9,780 bases of DNA. Source: Desulfobacteraceae bacterium (GTDB lineage: Bacteria; Desulfobacterota; DSM-4660; Desulfatiglandales; Desulfatiglandaceae). The notes below the pieces were generated by a model that saw only the letters and a list, made by a program, of their open reading frames with translations, ran no database searches and had not been told where the DNA came from. Below, piece after piece: positions 8,493 to 9,780 of this stretch (the stretch's first letter is position 1; each line of letters starts with the position of its first letter). The stretch is from assembly GCA_020349865.1 (NCBI GenBank), contig CP070700.1, forward strand, positions 4,618,083 through 4,627,862. Reading direction: 5' to 3'. The translations under genes and the position numbers were made by a program.

Positions 8493-8537
8493 GTCTCAAG
8501 TTTGGTTGAGACTTGTGCAACAAGTTTTTTGAGTCTC
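8493..8537. repeat. Cluster of overlapping inverted repeats in the leader of the cyclase-TPR gene
   Basis: Three pairings share bases. GTCTCAA (8493-8499) pairs with TTGAGAC (8506-8512) across a six-base loop. ACTTGT (8511-8516) pairs with ACAAGT (8520-8525) across a three-base loop, followed on the plus strand by a run of T up to 8530. GAGACT (8508-8513) pairs with AGTCTC (8532-8537). Because they overlap, only some can form at once. They lie 48-92 bases upstream of the ATG at 8445. They could be mRNA leader structures or protein-binding sites; the pairing is seen, the role is a guess. Confidence 0.5.
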
Positions 8538-8553
8538 TTTTTCAACAGAATAG

Positions 8554-8715
8554 CGGATTCAATTCGAGGCGTATGCAGAATTTGAGCTCAAAGCAGTTCA
8601 GGGAGAGATCAACAGCAGGGTGCGCTTCAAGATGTATGAGAAGTGGCTCCTAACAGAACGGCATATCCTGCCAGGAGGGAGGTGGGTAAACTTTGAGGTT
8701 CATATAACCTCCTAA
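8554..8715 (+). pseudogene. Possible gene remnant, 53-codon plus-strand open frame
   Basis: Directly after a TAG at 8551-8553 the plus strand stays open for 53 codons to TAA at 8713-8715. The translation has a protein-like composition, for example AEFELKAVQGEINSRVRFK and then YEKWLLTERHILPGGRW, with charged and hydrophobic residues alternating as in a folded domain. There is no start codon near the beginning (first GTG at 8620, first ATG at 8629) and no ribosome-binding site, so if it is coding it is a fragment. I do not recognise the family. A chance open frame of this length is also quite possible. Confidence 0.25.
8695..8711. repeat. Perfect 6-bp inverted repeat enclosing a ribosome-binding site
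   Basis: GAGGTT (8695-8700) and AACCTC (8706-8711) are perfect inverted copies around a five-base loop. On the minus strand the arm forms part of AGGAGG (8708-8713), followed after four bases by ATG at 8703. That ATG opens a 17-codon frame, MNLKVYPPPSWQDMPFC, ending at 8650. In RNA the ribosome-binding site would be folded away. The geometry is plain; any function is unproven. Confidence 0.4.
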
Positions 8716-8836
8716 AGAATGCGGTTGAATGTAATTGTAACTGAATAGGAATCTTAAAGCGAATTTTAATACTTCATTTTTGACTAATATTTCATAGGAA
8801 ACTTGTCAAGAAAATAGATTGTTAAAACAAAATTTC

Positions 8837-8857
8837 AAAAAGGTGAGTCCGCTTTTT
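8837..8857. terminator. Weak bidirectional terminator-like hairpin after the TPR gene
   Basis: AAAAAG (8837-8842) pairs with CTTTTT (8852-8857) around a nine-base loop, giving an A-tract, stem and T-tract that read the same on both strands. It lies about 135 bases beyond the TPR gene's stop codon. The stem is almost all A-T and would be weak, so this is a tentative call based on position and form. Confidence 0.25.
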
Positions 8858-8990
8858 CATATATCGATATTAGATCTTTGAGGCGTTAATGTTTAGAAAT
8901 TAAACACCTTGGCTTCAGCAGCGAGATCTATCAAATGCGGACCGCCATCCAGGGCCATGTTGGAAAAGAATTTTGACTCCTTTCCTCTAT

Positions 8991-9780
8991 TTATTTCAGT
9001 CCCGCATTTTGAAGAACCTCAACTATCTGCTCAACTATCTCCTGATCTTTAAAGGGTGCCATTTCCCTTATTAATTCTGAAGATAAATCCGGATTGACCT
9101 TTAGCGTTTCTGCTACTGCGGCACGGGCTTCTTTTAAGCGACCTGTTTCAACATATATAACAGCCAAAGATAAATGGAGGACAAAAAAATCAGGATGGCG
9201 AATGAGGGCACGCTTAAGTATTTCCTCAGCTTCGTTATACCGGTATTGGAGCGCAAACGCTAGACCCAGGATCCAGAAATACCAGGCATGGTGATGAGGA
9301 TTGAGACGGATTGCTTTTTTAACGAATGCGATACCTTCATCAATTTTTCCATCGTAGATGAGAACTTCTCCCAGGCCTGCAAGCCCATCGGCATTGTTGG
9401 GATCGAGAGCAATGGCCTTTTGGCGCGCCGCGATCGCCCGATCATGCATTTTTTTATACAAATAGATATCGCCCAGTATACGATGCGGTTCTGACAGTGT
9501 ATCATCCAAGGCTATGGCTTTTTGCACCAGTTCAAAAGCCAAGTCCACCTCCCGTGGATCTCGATTCCATCCTTGCGTCCAACCATGCAAATGGGTTAAT
9601 CCCAACCATGAATATGCCAACGCATACGTTGAATCCAATTCAATGGCCTTTTCAAACATTTTCAGAGCAGGCTCATAAGCCTCTTTGGTGAAGCGAAAAT
9701 AATAATCTAGTCCGCGCAAAGCATAGTCGTACGCCTCCAGGTTGTCCGTATATCTTCGAGCCAGTCGATCTTCTTCACGC
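8991..9780 (-). CDS. TPR-repeat protein, C-terminal part; probably the tail of a cyclase- or TolB-like-domain protein
   Basis: The frame is open to the right edge, giving the last 262 residues; the true start is outside the window. A TTG at 9719 lies within an uninterrupted repeat region and is not a likely start. About six TPR units can be followed, marked by the closing helices FEKAIELD, VQKAIALDD, RQKAIALDPN, VKKAIRLNP, LKRALIRHP and VAETLKVNP. The first residues in the window, ARRYTDNLEAYDYALRG, together with YYFRFTKEAYEPALKMFEK, match my recollection of a common linker in large proteins where TPRs follow a class III cyclase domain and a TolB-like N-terminal segment, and the protein ends in the usual LQNAGLK-type tail. 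It should act as a protein-binding or regulatory scaffold in the cytoplasm. That it belongs to a third cyclase is inference only. It reads toward the cyclase-TPR gene, with a 545-base gap. Confidence 0.85.
   Translation of the reverse strand, partial: REEDRLARRYTDNLEAYDYALRGLDYYFRFTKEAYEPALKMFEKAIELDSTYALAYSWLGLTHLHGWTQGWNRDPREVDLAFELVQKAIALDDTLSEPHRILGDIYLYKKMHDRAIAARQKAIALDPNNADGLAGLGEVLIYDGKIDEGIAFVKKAIRLNPHHHAWYFWILGLAFALQYRYNEAEEILKRALIRHPDFFVLHLSLAVIYVETGRLKEARAAVAETLKVNPDLSSELIREMAPFKDQEIVEQIVEVLQNAGLK

Larger units (their letters stand above)
8446..8990. other. 545-base gap between the TPR gene and the cyclase-TPR gene
   Basis: No gene can be called with confidence here. The right half is A+T-rich. 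From right to left it holds: a short coding-like minus frame (8893-8958); a terminator-like hairpin (8837-8857); a perfect TTGACA on the minus strand at 8804-8809, whose best -10 candidate at 17-base spacing is poor (TAGTCA, 8781-8786); an inverted repeat enclosing a ribosome-binding site (8695-8711); a plus-strand open frame (8554-8715); and overlapping inverted repeats just ahead of the cyclase gene (8493-8537). Terminator followed by -35 element would fit a new transcription unit starting here for the two cyclase genes, but the promoter is not convincing from sequence alone. Confidence 0.6.

Noticed and set aside
8446..8523. 26-residue N-terminal extension of the cyclase-TPR protein from a TTG at 8523
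   Set aside because: The extension resembles no part of the domain family, covers the inverted repeats and begins with a rare start codon; ATG at 8445 gives the same opening as the paralogue.
9094..9691. Short open frames on both strands overlapping the TPR gene
   Set aside because: The TPR reading explains the whole stretch with regular repeats; the others are out-of-frame by-products.

Overview
The window carries five protein genes, all read on the minus strand, so gene order in the direction of transcription runs from the right end to the left end. The two end genes are cut by the window. G+C looks moderate (mid-40s percent by eye). The content is class III nucleotide cyclases built into very large zinc-ribbon/ATPase proteins, a TPR protein, a small cysteine-rich protein and a winged-helix methyltransferase. 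This mix suggests an environmental anaerobic bacterium of the old Deltaproteobacteria (Desulfobacterota) or a near relative. That is inference from protein style; there is no rRNA or other taxonomic marker here.

Layout from right to left: (a) 8991-9780, the C-terminal 262 residues of a TPR protein whose beginning lies outside the window; the sequence style is that of TPR tails found behind class III cyclase or TolB-like domains. (b) 8446-8990, a 545-base gap holding small inverted repeats, a weak terminator-like hairpin, a perfect -35-like hexamer and a few short open frames of doubtful status. (c) 5092-8445, a 1117-residue protein: two zinc ribbons, a class III cyclase domain, an AAA/STAND-type ATPase and a long helical-repeat (TPR) tail. 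(d) 1853-5053, a 1066-residue paralogue of (c), starting 38 bases after its stop. It shares the first three modules, but its tail is an alpha/beta hydrolase with an apparently intact Ser-Asp-His triad. (e) 1200-1712, a 170-residue protein with five cysteines in its C-terminal third. (f) 1-968, most of an S-adenosylmethionine-dependent methyltransferase with an N-terminal winged helix.

Working picture (inference): (c) and (d) are probably co-transcribed signalling proteins. An input sensed through the ATPase or tail region would control synthesis of a cyclic nucleotide, and in (d) possibly also a hydrolase. The two cyclase domains differ at the residues that choose the purine base. (e) and (f) have strong ribosome-binding sites of their own and follow on the same strand after gaps of 140 and 231 bases, so they may be in the same transcript or separate. 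The most notable item is the cyclase-ATPase-hydrolase fusion (d) beside a sister protein with a different tail. No CRISPR, tRNA, rRNA, insertion sequence or phage gene was seen.
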